From the NCBI GenBank assembly GCA_002363385.1, contig DEVL01000004.1, positions 298,910-362,909 on the forward strand: DNA of 64,000 nucleotides, written 5' to 3'. The DNA is from Stenotrophomonas maltophilia (GTDB lineage: Bacteria > Pseudomonadota > Gammaproteobacteria > Xanthomonadales > Xanthomonadaceae). Positions 34,880 to 43,489 of this stretch are shown here, one piece after another (within the stretch, counting starts at the first letter, position 1; every line of letters starts with the position of its first letter). A model generated the notes under the pieces. It had not been told where the DNA came from, ran no database searches, and worked only from the letters and a program-made list of their open reading frames with translations. A program made the position numbers and the translations under genes.

Positions 34880-36399
34880 TGCTCGGATCCTTGCGGTGGT
34901 GACGGGTCGGTACGCAGCAGCGGACCGACCTCGGAAAGATGGTGGAGGAAACGCCGGTACTGTTCTGCGTAGCGCGGCACAGTGCGGGGATCGGGTGTGG
35001 CCGACAGCGCGTCGTCGAAGCGCACGTGCGCATCGACCGTCGCCGCCAGGCTCGGTTCGCCGCCCTGCCCGCGCTGCGCAGCCCAAAGCGCCTGCAGGGC
35101 CGCACCGAATGCCGCGCCTTCGGCCTGGGTGGGCACCTTGACCGGCAGATCGAAGACGTCGGCGATCAATTGCCGCCACGCGGCACTGTTGCTTCCGCCG
35201 CCGGTGAGCAGCACGGTGTCGAACGACAGGCCGGCGCTGGTGAAGGCGTCGTAGCCGTTGCGCAGGCTGTACGTGGCGCCTTCCATCGCGGCCCGATAGA
35301 AGTGCGCCGGGGTGGTGTTGTGCAGGTCCATGCCATGCAGGCAGGCACGCGCGTCGGGCAGGTCCGGGGTCCGTTCGCCGTTGAAGTACGGCAGCATCAC
35401 CAGGCCGCCCGCGCCTGGCTCGGTCTGCGCCATCAGCGCCTCGCCACCGCCGCGCGGGATGTTGAACAGTGCGGCCATGCGCTCGGTGGCGACGGTGCAG
35501 TTCATCGTGCAGATCAGCGGCAGCCAGCCGCCACTGGAGGAACAGAATGCGGCCCAGCGGCCATCGTCGTCCACCACCGGGTGATCGGCATACGCGAACA
35601 GCGTGCCGGACGTACCCAGGCTCATGGTCAACCGCCCCGCGGCCACATTGCCGGTGCCCAGCGCGGCCATCATGTTGTCGCCGCCGCCGGTGGAGACCTG
35701 TACGTCGGCCGGCAGGTCCAGCAGCGCGGCGATCCGCGGTGCCAGGGTAAAGGTGGATTCGAGCGGCACCAGCGGCGGCAGCAGCGCGGCCAGATCGCGC
35801 TCCGGGTCGATCGCATGCAGCATTTCGCGCGACCAGCAGCGGTTGCGCACGTCCAGCCAGCCGGTGCCGGAGGCATCGCCGTACTCGGCGTAGCGCTGCC
35901 CGGTCAGCCAGAAGTTGATGTAGTCATGCGGCAGCAGGATGCCGTCCAGTTCTGTATACGCCTGCGCGCGATGGCGGCGCGTCCACGGCAGTTTAGAGGC
36001 GGTGTAGCCGGCAAGGATCGGATTGCCGGCCAGTGCGATGCAGGCGGCAGCGCCACCTACCGCGTCCATGATCGGCGCACAATAGGCGACGGTGCTGGTA
36101 TCGCACCACAGTTTCACCGGTGCGATCACCTCCCCGCGCGCGTTGATCGGCACAAAACCGTGCTGCTGGCCGGAGACGCCGATCGCACGGATGCGGCCGC
36201 GCAGCGCCGGGCCCAGTTCGGCGAAGCAGGCGACGATGCCATCGATCCACCACTGGGCCTCCTGCTCCCGGGTGCCATCGTCGTGGCTGACCAGCTGCAT
36301 CGGCCGGGCGATCGTGGCCACCACTTCGCCGAGCGACGGGTCATAGGCCAGCAGCTTGACGCTTTGCGTCCCGACATCCAGCCCTACGTACAGACTCAT
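34876..36399 (-). CDS. xylB: Xylulokinase
   Basis: XylB phosphorylates D-xylulose. The 507-residue FGGY kinase begins YVGLDVGTQSVKLLAYD and has GVSGQQHGFVPI, PHDYINFWLTG, STGGGDNMMAALGTGN and VLLTGGGSNSAAWRQL. Its ATG overlaps the fucosidase stop by four bases and its stop overlaps xylA, so fucosidase, xylB and xylA are translated as a coupled set. Confidence 0.95.
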   Translation of the reverse strand: MSLYVGLDVGTQSVKLLAYDPSLGEVVATIARPMQLVSHDDGTREQEAQWWIDGIVACFAELGPALRGRIRAIGVSGQQHGFVPINARGEVIAPVKLWCDTSTVAYCAPIMDAVGGAAACIALAGNPILAGYTASKLPWTRRHRAQAYTELDGILLPHDYINFWLTGQRYAEYGDASGTGWLDVRNRCWSREMLHAIDPERDLAALLPPLVPLESTFTLAPRIAALLDLPADVQVSTGGGDNMMAALGTGNVAAGRLTMSLGTSGTLFAYADHPVVDDDGRWAAFCSSSGGWLPLICTMNCTVATERMAALFNIPRGGGEALMAQTEPGAGGLVMLPYFNGERTPDLPDARACLHGMDLHNTTPAHFYRAAMEGATYSLRNGYDAFTSAGLSFDTVLLTGGGSNSAAWRQLIADVFDLPVKVPTQAEGAAFGAALQALWAAQRGQGGEPSLAATVDAHVRFDDALSATPDPRTVPRYAEQYRRFLHHLSEVGPLLRTDPSPPQGSEQ

Positions 36400-38774
36400 T
36401 GCTTCACCAGTTGATTGCCGCGCAGGCCGATGCGCTGCTGGCCGCCAGCGCGCAGCGCCACGGTCAGCGTGCTCTCGGCATGCACGAGTTGATAGGTGCC
36501 CCCGCGCTCACTGCGCAGCAGGGCCGAGTGCAGCTGGCCATCGCGCCATTGCAGGTCCACGCCGGCGGCATTGCGTACGCGCAGGCCGCGCACCTCGCCG
36601 TCAGGCCAGGCCGACGGCAACGCCGGCAACAGGAAGATCGACCCGCCCCAGCTCTGCAGCAGCATCTCGGTGATGCCGGCGGTGCCGCCCAAGTTGCCGT
36701 CGATCTGGAACGGCGGATGTGCGTCGAACAGGTTCGGATACGTGCGCTCGGGCGAGAGCAGCATCTTCAGGATCTGCAGCGCATGCTCGCCATCGCCCAG
36801 CCGTGCCCACAGGTTCAGGCGCCAGCCGATACCCCAGCCGGTGGCTTCGTCACCGCGTATCTGCAGCGAACGTTTGGCGGCCGCCGCCAGTGCGGGAGTA
36901 TCGCGGAGGTTGATCTGGCTGGAGGGGTGCAGCGCATACAGATGGGAGACGTGCCGGTGGTGCATTTCCGGCGCCTCCATGTCCCAGTCCTGCTGCCACT
37001 CCTGCAACTGCCCGGCCTTGCCGATCCGGTCCGGTGGCAGTTGCCCGCGCAGCGTCTTCAGCTGCGCGGCGAAGGCCGTATCGACGCCAAGCGCCGCGCT
37101 GATCTGGATGCACTGCGCGAACAGATCGCGCAGCAGCTGCGCGTCCATCGCCGGCCCGGCGCACACCGCCGCACCGAACGGGTGCTGGTTCTCCGGCGAG
37201 ATCGAGGGGTTGGTGACCATCGCGCCGGTGCTCGGGTCGCGCTGCAGGGTGGCCACGAAAAACTCGGCCGCACCCTTGAACAGCGGATGGATACGGCGCA
37301 GATACGCCGGATCGCGGCCATAGTCCCAGCGGTCCCACAGCTGCTGCAGCAGCCAGACACCGCCCATCGGCCACAGGCTCCACTGCGCGCCGTCGATCGG
37401 GCCGGCCTGACGCCACAGATCCGTGTTGTTGTGCACCACCCAACCCGGCGCATCGTAGATCCGCCGTGCGGTGACCGCGCCCGTACGGGCCAGATCGAAC
37501 AGCATGTCTTCCAGCGGCTGCACGCATTCGTGCAGCGCATTGGCCTCGCTGGGCCAGTAGTTCATCTCGGTATTGATGTTGATCGTGTACTTGCTCTCCC
37601 ACGGCGGGGCCATGAGGTCGTTCCACACGCCCTGCAGGTTGGCCGGCTGCGAGCCGGGCCGCGAACTGCAGATCAACAGGTAGCGCCCGTACTGGTGATA
37701 CAGGGCCGCCAGCGCCGGATCGTTGCCGCTGGCGAACGCCTGCACGCGTTGATCGGTGGGCAGCTGCGCGGCTGGCGTGCTGCCCAGATCGATCGACACA
37801 CGACGGAACAGCGCCTGGTGCGCGGCCAGATGGCGCGCCAGCAGCGCCGGATAATCGTGGGCACCGGCCTGCAGCTGGTACGCCGCGGTGAGCGCCTGCG
37901 GATCACCACTGACATCATCGAAGCGGCGGAAACTGGTGGCGGCCGTCAACACCAGCACCAGCTCATCGGCACCTTCCACATGCAGGCGATCACGCGCCAC
38001 CCGCAGCGTGCCGCCGCGCAGACGCGGCTGCACCCGCAGCGCGAAGCGGAGCTTGCCTTCGATACCGGCAAAGCCCGCGTTGCGCCCTTGGAACAACAGC
38101 CCTGCCTCATCCACCTGCACGTCGCCTGCCTGCGGGCTGTCCACGCCCAGCCGCAGCGAAATCCGCCCCGGCAGGTCGGCACTGAGCCGCACCACGATGC
38201 ACTGGTCCGGTTCGGACACGAACACCTCGCGGCGGTGCCAGGCGCCGCCGCTGCGGAATTGCGTGGTCGCCACCGCCGTGTCCAGATCCAATGACCGGCG
38301 ATACCCGTCGATGTGATCGGCACGGTCGAAATCCAGCAGCAGATCAGCCAGCGGCTGGTACGGCATCTGCTTGGCCGGCCGCGACAGCAGCTTGGCGTCG
38401 GCCAGTGCTTCGGCCTCGGCGTAGCGTCCGGCGAAGATCAGCGCGCGCACCTGTGGCAGCGCCGCCAGCGCGTCCGGGCTGGTCGCATCGTAAGGACCAC
38501 CGGCATAAAGCGTGTCTTCGTTGAGGCCGATCCGCTCATGCGCGACCCCGCCCCAGACCATCGCGCCCAACCGGCCGTTGCCGGTCGGCAGGGCCTGTAC
38601 CCACTCGGTGGCCGGCGCACGGTACCAGAGCTGCAGGGCGTCCCCCGGCGCCGCGGCGGCGTCGCTCCGCCCTGCAGCCGCTGGCACCGCACCGGCCTGC
38701 GACGACCACCCGGTGGCGGACAGGGTCAGCCCCGCCCCAAGTGCCTTGAACAGCCCGCGACGGCTCAGCTCCAC
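36396..38774 (-). CDS. GH95 alpha-L-fucosidase with twin-arginine signal
   Basis: The 792-residue protein matches GH95 in full length: an N-terminal beta-sandwich beginning LWYRAPATEWVQALPTGNGRLGAM (GNGRLGAM motif), a helical barrel with INTEMNYWPSE, the catalytic-Glu region SPENQHPFG and the general-base Asp region FQIDGNLG. GH95 enzymes remove alpha-1,2-linked fucose, as on xyloglucan galactosyl side chains. The N-terminus SRRGLFKALGAGLTLSA is a Tat-type signal, implying folded export to the periplasm. The start codon is GTG, with no in-frame ATG near. It lies 101 bases after the GH31 gene. Confidence 0.92.
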   Translation of the reverse strand: MELSRRGLFKALGAGLTLSATGWSSQAGAVPAAAGRSDAAAAPGDALQLWYRAPATEWVQALPTGNGRLGAMVWGGVAHERIGLNEDTLYAGGPYDATSPDALAALPQVRALIFAGRYAEAEALADAKLLSRPAKQMPYQPLADLLLDFDRADHIDGYRRSLDLDTAVATTQFRSGGAWHRREVFVSEPDQCIVVRLSADLPGRISLRLGVDSPQAGDVQVDEAGLLFQGRNAGFAGIEGKLRFALRVQPRLRGGTLRVARDRLHVEGADELVLVLTAATSFRRFDDVSGDPQALTAAYQLQAGAHDYPALLARHLAAHQALFRRVSIDLGSTPAAQLPTDQRVQAFASGNDPALAALYHQYGRYLLICSSRPGSQPANLQGVWNDLMAPPWESKYTININTEMNYWPSEANALHECVQPLEDMLFDLARTGAVTARRIYDAPGWVVHNNTDLWRQAGPIDGAQWSLWPMGGVWLLQQLWDRWDYGRDPAYLRRIHPLFKGAAEFFVATLQRDPSTGAMVTNPSISPENQHPFGAAVCAGPAMDAQLLRDLFAQCIQISAALGVDTAFAAQLKTLRGQLPPDRIGKAGQLQEWQQDWDMEAPEMHHRHVSHLYALHPSSQINLRDTPALAAAAKRSLQIRGDEATGWGIGWRLNLWARLGDGEHALQILKMLLSPERTYPNLFDAHPPFQIDGNLGGTAGITEMLLQSWGGSIFLLPALPSAWPDGEVRGLRVRNAAGVDLQWRDGQLHSALLRSERGGTYQLVHAESTLTVALRAGGQQRIGLRGNQLVKQ

Positions 38775-38875
38775 GGCATTGCCCTGCGCTGCATTGGCCT
38801 GCCTGTCCTGCCTGCTGCCACGTCGACGCCCTCCAAGGCGAAATGTCCACCGGTAGTCATCTTCATCCTAGGCGA

Positions 38876-41722
38876 TCAGCGCGCGGCTGCCATCTTGCGC
38901 TGCGGCACGACCACCGCCTTGCCGTCGTAGCGCACGGTCTGGTCGATGGCCGGGGCCAGCGCACCGGCATCGGCACGCGGTCCTTCCACGAAGCGGACCT
39001 GGATCGTGCGCTGCGCCTGCATGCCTTTCCACTGGCCTTCGCGCTTGCCGATGCGCAGTTCACGCGTGGCCTGGTTCCACTGCAGCGGGATGCGGCTGAA
39101 CTGCCCCTTCTCATAGTCATAGCTGCGGCCGTCGTCTTCGTACAGCGAGAACGCACCGTCCGCGCCGGTGTAGACCACCACGGTCAGCGGCGCATCCGGC
39201 TGTTCATCCACGTACTGCTGGACCGGCCCGGTCGGAATGATCGCGCCGGCACGCACGTACAGCGGGATGCGTTCCAGTGGCGCGGCGGCATCGATGGTCT
39301 GGCCGCCCTGCAGGCGCTGGCCGGTGTAGTAATCCAGCCAGGTGGTCCCGGCCGGCAGGTAGACCTTGCGCGTGGTGGCGCCAAAGGTGGTGACCGGGGC
39401 GACCAGCAGCGAGGGCCCGAACAGGTACTGGTCGTTGATGTCACGGACCGCCGGATCGGACGGGAAGTCCATCGGCAGGCCGCGCATGATGCTGCCGTCG
39501 TGGTGCCAGGTGTCGGCGGCCAGGGTGTAGATGTAGGGCAGCAGCGTGTAACGCAGGCGGCTGTAGTACACCATGCTGTCGTAGTACGGCGTTCCTTCCG
39601 GGGCGATGTTCCAGATCTCGCGGAACGGGTACTGGCCGTGCGAGCGGAACAGCGGCACGAACGCACCGAACTGGAACCAGCGGGTGTTGAGTTCACGCCA
39701 CTCCGGCAGGTGCGCCGGATCTTCTTCCGAGTAGCGCTTCTCGGTCGAGAAGCCGCCGATGTCGAAGGTCCAGTTCGGCAGACCGGACATGGCGGTGTTC
39801 ACACCGGCCGAAATCTGCTCGAGCATGTCATCCCAACGCGACACGATGTCGCCGCTCCACACCGCCACCGCATTACGCTGCGTGCCGGCATAGCCTTTGC
39901 GCGAGAGGATGAAGACACGCTGGCCATCGGCCGCGCGATCGCCCTCGTACACCCCCTGGGTGTGCGGCAGCGGATAGGAATTGAAGAACTCGGTGGACGG
40001 GCCCAGCGCGGTCGGCGTGGTACGTGCCTTGCGCTCGCCGATGTCCAGGTTGGAGTGCACGTCCGGCTCGTCGGCGTCCATCCACCAGGCATCGAAGCCC
40101 TTGCTGTTCAACTTCTCGTTGATCTGGCGCCAGTAGATCTGCTGCGCTTTTGCCGCGTAGGGATCGTAGAACGAGTTCTTGTAGCCCTTGCCGATCCAGT
40201 CCAGCTCGCCCACCTCGACGTTGCGCTGGTACATGAAGCCGGCCGCGTCCAGTTCCTTGTAGTTGGCCGTGGTCGGGTAGAACTTCGGCCAGACCGAAAT
40301 CATGACCTGTGCATGCTGGTCGTGGATGTGCTTGACCATGCCGTCCGGATCGGGGAAGTGCGTGGTATCGAAGTCATGCGAGCCCCACGCATCTTCGGGC
40401 CAGTACGACCAGTCCAGCACGATGTTGTCGATCGGCAGCTTGCGGCGGCGGTACTCGTCCAGCACGCCGAGCAGTTCATCCTGGCTCTTGTAACGCTCGC
40501 GGCTCTGCCAGAAACCGTAGGCCCACTTGGGCAGCATCACGGCCTTGCCGGTCAGTTCGCGATAGCCGGCGATCACCTGATCGGCATTGCCCCCGGCGAC
40601 CACGTAGTAGTCCACCATCTGCCCGGCTTCGGACCACAGCGAGAGATCGGCGGCTTCGGCCTGCGGCAGCGGATCACGGTGCAGCAGCGCGATGTAGCTG
40701 GGGTCGATCAGGTCCCACTCGACCTTGATCTGGTGGCGGGTACCGGGCGTCAGCTCCAGCGCGAATTCGTGATGCCACGGGTTCCAGTTCTGGCGCCAGC
40801 GGTCGATCACCAGCTTGCCGTCCACGTACAGCTTGATGTATTCGCTGCCGTACAGGGAGAAGGTATGGCGACCGGCGGTCTTCGCCTCGATCGCGCCTTC
40901 CCAGACCACCTGCGAGCGCCCACCCTCAGCGCCGTTTTTGCCCTTGGCCGGGAATGCGGTGAGATCCTTGATGTACTGGTAGTTCACCTCCGGCTCGCGG
41001 CGCTCGACGCGGGTCTTGCCATCGACGATGTAGCGGGCGGTCAACGCGCCGGCCTTGCCCTTGGCGTCGAACACCTGCAGCGAGGCCTGCAGCGGCTGCA
41101 GCCCGCGCGGGTCGCCCAGGCGGGTGATCGCGTTGTTGTCCCAGAGCAGACCGTAATTGCGGCTGGAGACGATGAACGGCACCGCCATGTCGATGTTGCC
41201 CTGGAGCAGCTCGATGTCGCGGCCCTTCTGGTTCATCCAGCCCTGCTGATGCTGCCCGAACCCGTAGATCGCCTCATCGCCGGGCGACTCGAAGCGCTGG
41301 CGCACGCTGTAGTACGCCTTGCCCTCCACGGTGAGCGGGCTGAAGCTGCGGCCACCGGCGCGCTCGGCCAGCAGCGGCTTGCCTTGCGCGTCACGGAAGC
41401 TCACGTGTCCATCGGCTTCGGAAACATCGGCGCTGATGCCGGCCGCGACCAAGCGCACGCTGCCACCGCCCTGCTCCACCGTGAAGCGCGGTTTGCCCTG
41501 CACGGGGACGCGCATCAGGCTCGGCGTGCGCGTGAAGTCGCCGTCGGGGTCGGCGCTGACCCGCACGATGTTGTCGTCCACCAGTTCCAGCCGGACCTGG
41601 GCCGCGCCGGCCTGGGCCGGCACCACCACCACACCGTTGTCCAGCACGCGGTGGCTCTGGGCCATCGCCGGTGACGCCAGCAGTGCCAGCAGCGGCACGC
41701 TCAGTACGCTCATGTAACGCAT
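38876..41722 (-). CDS. GH31 alpha-xylosidase with PA14 insert
   Basis: The 948-residue exported enzyme (signal ending near PAMAQ) has the GH31 nucleophile Asp549 in AWWMDADEPD and acid/base Asp625 in VWSGDIVSRWDD. A PA14-like domain (about residues 235-380; AGRHTFSLYGSEYIKLYVDG) is inserted in the N-terminal part, a feature of xyloglucan-specific alpha-xylosidases such as Cellvibrio Xyl31A, where it helps bind longer oligosaccharides. It would remove non-reducing-end xylose from xyloglucan oligosaccharides. The gene lies between GH35 (46-base gap) and GH95. Confidence 0.94.
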   Translation of the reverse strand: MRYMSVLSVPLLALLASPAMAQSHRVLDNGVVVVPAQAGAAQVRLELVDDNIVRVSADPDGDFTRTPSLMRVPVQGKPRFTVEQGGGSVRLVAAGISADVSEADGHVSFRDAQGKPLLAERAGGRSFSPLTVEGKAYYSVRQRFESPGDEAIYGFGQHQQGWMNQKGRDIELLQGNIDMAVPFIVSSRNYGLLWDNNAITRLGDPRGLQPLQASLQVFDAKGKAGALTARYIVDGKTRVERREPEVNYQYIKDLTAFPAKGKNGAEGGRSQVVWEGAIEAKTAGRHTFSLYGSEYIKLYVDGKLVIDRWRQNWNPWHHEFALELTPGTRHQIKVEWDLIDPSYIALLHRDPLPQAEAADLSLWSEAGQMVDYYVVAGGNADQVIAGYRELTGKAVMLPKWAYGFWQSRERYKSQDELLGVLDEYRRRKLPIDNIVLDWSYWPEDAWGSHDFDTTHFPDPDGMVKHIHDQHAQVMISVWPKFYPTTANYKELDAAGFMYQRNVEVGELDWIGKGYKNSFYDPYAAKAQQIYWRQINEKLNSKGFDAWWMDADEPDVHSNLDIGERKARTTPTALGPSTEFFNSYPLPHTQGVYEGDRAADGQRVFILSRKGYAGTQRNAVAVWSGDIVSRWDDMLEQISAGVNTAMSGLPNWTFDIGGFSTEKRYSEEDPAHLPEWRELNTRWFQFGAFVPLFRSHGQYPFREIWNIAPEGTPYYDSMVYYSRLRYTLLPYIYTLAADTWHHDGSIMRGLPMDFPSDPAVRDINDQYLFGPSLLVAPVTTFGATTRKVYLPAGTTWLDYYTGQRLQGGQTIDAAAPLERIPLYVRAGAIIPTGPVQQYVDEQPDAPLTVVVYTGADGAFSLYEDDGRSYDYEKGQFSRIPLQWNQATRELRIGKREGQWKGMQAQRTIQVRFVEGPRADAGALAPAIDQTVRYDGKAVVVPQRKMAAAR

Positions 41723-41768
41723 TCAGTGCTCCCTTCTCATTCGTTGCGCGGGTGCGGACACCCCCGGT

Positions 41769-43472
41769 TCAATACGTCGCCAGCGTGACCTTGAGCAGCT
41801 GCGGCGCAGTGGTGAAGTTCAAGCCGTAGTCGGTCTGGTCGCCGTTCCAGTTGCGCTGGAACTGCCACTGGCCGTCCTTGTAGAACCCCTCTTCGACACG
41901 ATCGAGCACCATGTTCGCGGTGGCCTCGCCGGCCGGGTGCAGGGTGACCCGCGCGTGCTGGGCGGTGATCAGGAATTCGTCCGGGCCGAGTTCGGCGATC
42001 AGCGCGCTGCCGATCGGCTCGGGATTGCCCGGCGGCTGGCCCTGGAACCAGAACTGCGGCACGCCATAGGTGACCGTGGCCCGCCAGCGCGCGTTGAGCG
42101 GCACGTCCTGCACGGCCTGGCCGGCTTCTTCGGCCACGCCGTGCAGCTTGCCTTCGGCCGAGGCCTTGGCAAACGGGCGCATGCCCAGGCTGACCAGCTG
42201 GAAACCGGTGGCGAACGGCGCCAGCGTTTCCGCGTCCACCTTTTTCGCGCCCAGCGGGTAGTTGCTGTAATGGCTGAAGTCGATACCGAACGTGGACCAG
42301 CCAATGCCGTCGTGCCCCAGCGTCGGGAACAGGTACCGCGCATACGGCGGTGCGTTGCCGGTTTCGGCGACGAACAGCGCGTTGTCCGGCCGCGCATAGC
42401 GCTCCAGCACCGTGGTGTACATGCGGTACTCGGGCATGTAGATGTCCGGCGCCAGGAAATCGATGTGCGGGCCCGCGGCCTTCCACACATCCAGCACGTT
42501 GTCGGTCGGGCCACCACTGGCGTACTGGCCCGGCTGCCCGGGATTGAACGGCCCGCGCAGCGCGCCGTTGACGTACATCGGCAGCGGGTACACCGCCTTG
42601 CCTGCTTCAGTGACCTGATCGATGAAGCGCCCGATCGACCAGGCGTGGAAGAACTCATCGGCATCGGCACCGAACACCTGTGCCCAGGTGCCGGGTGACT
42701 TGCCGAGTTTCTGCAGCAGTTCGGCCGGCACCGGCCCGTCGAACAGTTGCTGCGCCATCGGCGAGAAGTCGCGGACGCTGCCATAGGTGCCCGGTTCGTT
42801 CTCCGGCTGCACCATGATCACCGTGCGCTGGGGGTCAGCCGCTTTGAGGTGCTGCATGAAGGCAACGAAGGCCTTGCGATCCGCCTCCAGCGTGGCCGGG
42901 GCATGCGGCGACAGCGAGCCGATGCTGCGTCCATCGCGGGTCACCACCCGCGGGAAGCGGGTGTTGTCGGTCTTCACCCAGCGCGGCGCGTAGGCCGGGC
43001 CATTGTTCTTCCAGGTCGCGAACCACAACAGCACCAGCCGCACGTCATGCTCGCGCGCCTGCTGGAGCAGCGTATCGACGAAGGAAAAATCAAACTTTCC
43101 CTCCTCCGGCTCAATCTGCTCCCAGGCGATCGGCACCTGCACCGTGTTGGCGCCGATGATCTTCACCGCCGGCCACACTGCCTCCAGCGCCGCCGCGTAG
43201 TTGCTGGAGTTGTTGACCTGCGCGCCCAGCACCAGGAACGGCTCACCGTCCACCAGCAGCGCGTGCTTGCCGTCCTTGCTGGTGAACTGCGGGATCGGCG
43301 CCTGCCTGGCGTCATCGTTCGTCGCCGGCTTGACTGCCGCGGAAGGCTGTGCAGCCATGGCGCCATCGGCCGGTGTCGGTGCCTGCTCACAGGCGGCAAG
43401 CAGGCAGAGCAAGGCGGCCGGCAGCAGCAGGCGGCGTGGGAACAGCGGAAGCGGGTATGTGATCGGAGACAT
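41769..43472 (-). CDS. GH35 beta-galactosidase lipoprotein
   Basis: The 567-residue protein has a lipobox L-A-A-C29 and then a GH35-type barrel: acid/base Glu226 in QPENEPGTYGS and nucleophile Glu370 in LFVAETGNA, followed by a DUF5597-like C-terminal domain. Enzymes of this type in Xanthomonas and Cellvibrio xyloglucan clusters remove beta-1,2-galactose from side chains. ATG 43472 has an AAGGA Shine-Dalgarno; an in-frame GTG at 43493 would overlap the esterase stop and is less likely. Released galactose matches the neighbouring dgo operon. Confidence 0.92.
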   Translation of the reverse strand: MSPITYPLPLFPRRLLLPAALLCLLAACEQAPTPADGAMAAQPSAAVKPATNDDARQAPIPQFTSKDGKHALLVDGEPFLVLGAQVNNSSNYAAALEAVWPAVKIIGANTVQVPIAWEQIEPEEGKFDFSFVDTLLQQAREHDVRLVLLWFATWKNNGPAYAPRWVKTDNTRFPRVVTRDGRSIGSLSPHAPATLEADRKAFVAFMQHLKAADPQRTVIMVQPENEPGTYGSVRDFSPMAQQLFDGPVPAELLQKLGKSPGTWAQVFGADADEFFHAWSIGRFIDQVTEAGKAVYPLPMYVNGALRGPFNPGQPGQYASGGPTDNVLDVWKAAGPHIDFLAPDIYMPEYRMYTTVLERYARPDNALFVAETGNAPPYARYLFPTLGHDGIGWSTFGIDFSHYSNYPLGAKKVDAETLAPFATGFQLVSLGMRPFAKASAEGKLHGVAEEAGQAVQDVPLNARWRATVTYGVPQFWFQGQPPGNPEPIGSALIAELGPDEFLITAQHARVTLHPAGEATANMVLDRVEEGFYKDGQWQFQRNWNGDQTDYGLNFTTAPQLLKVTLATY

Positions 43473-43489
43473 GCACGGGGTCCTTGTGG

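Noticed and set aside
38843..41674. 943-codon plus-strand open frame
   Set aside because: It is antisense to the GH31 alpha-xylosidase gene and has no recognisable domain.
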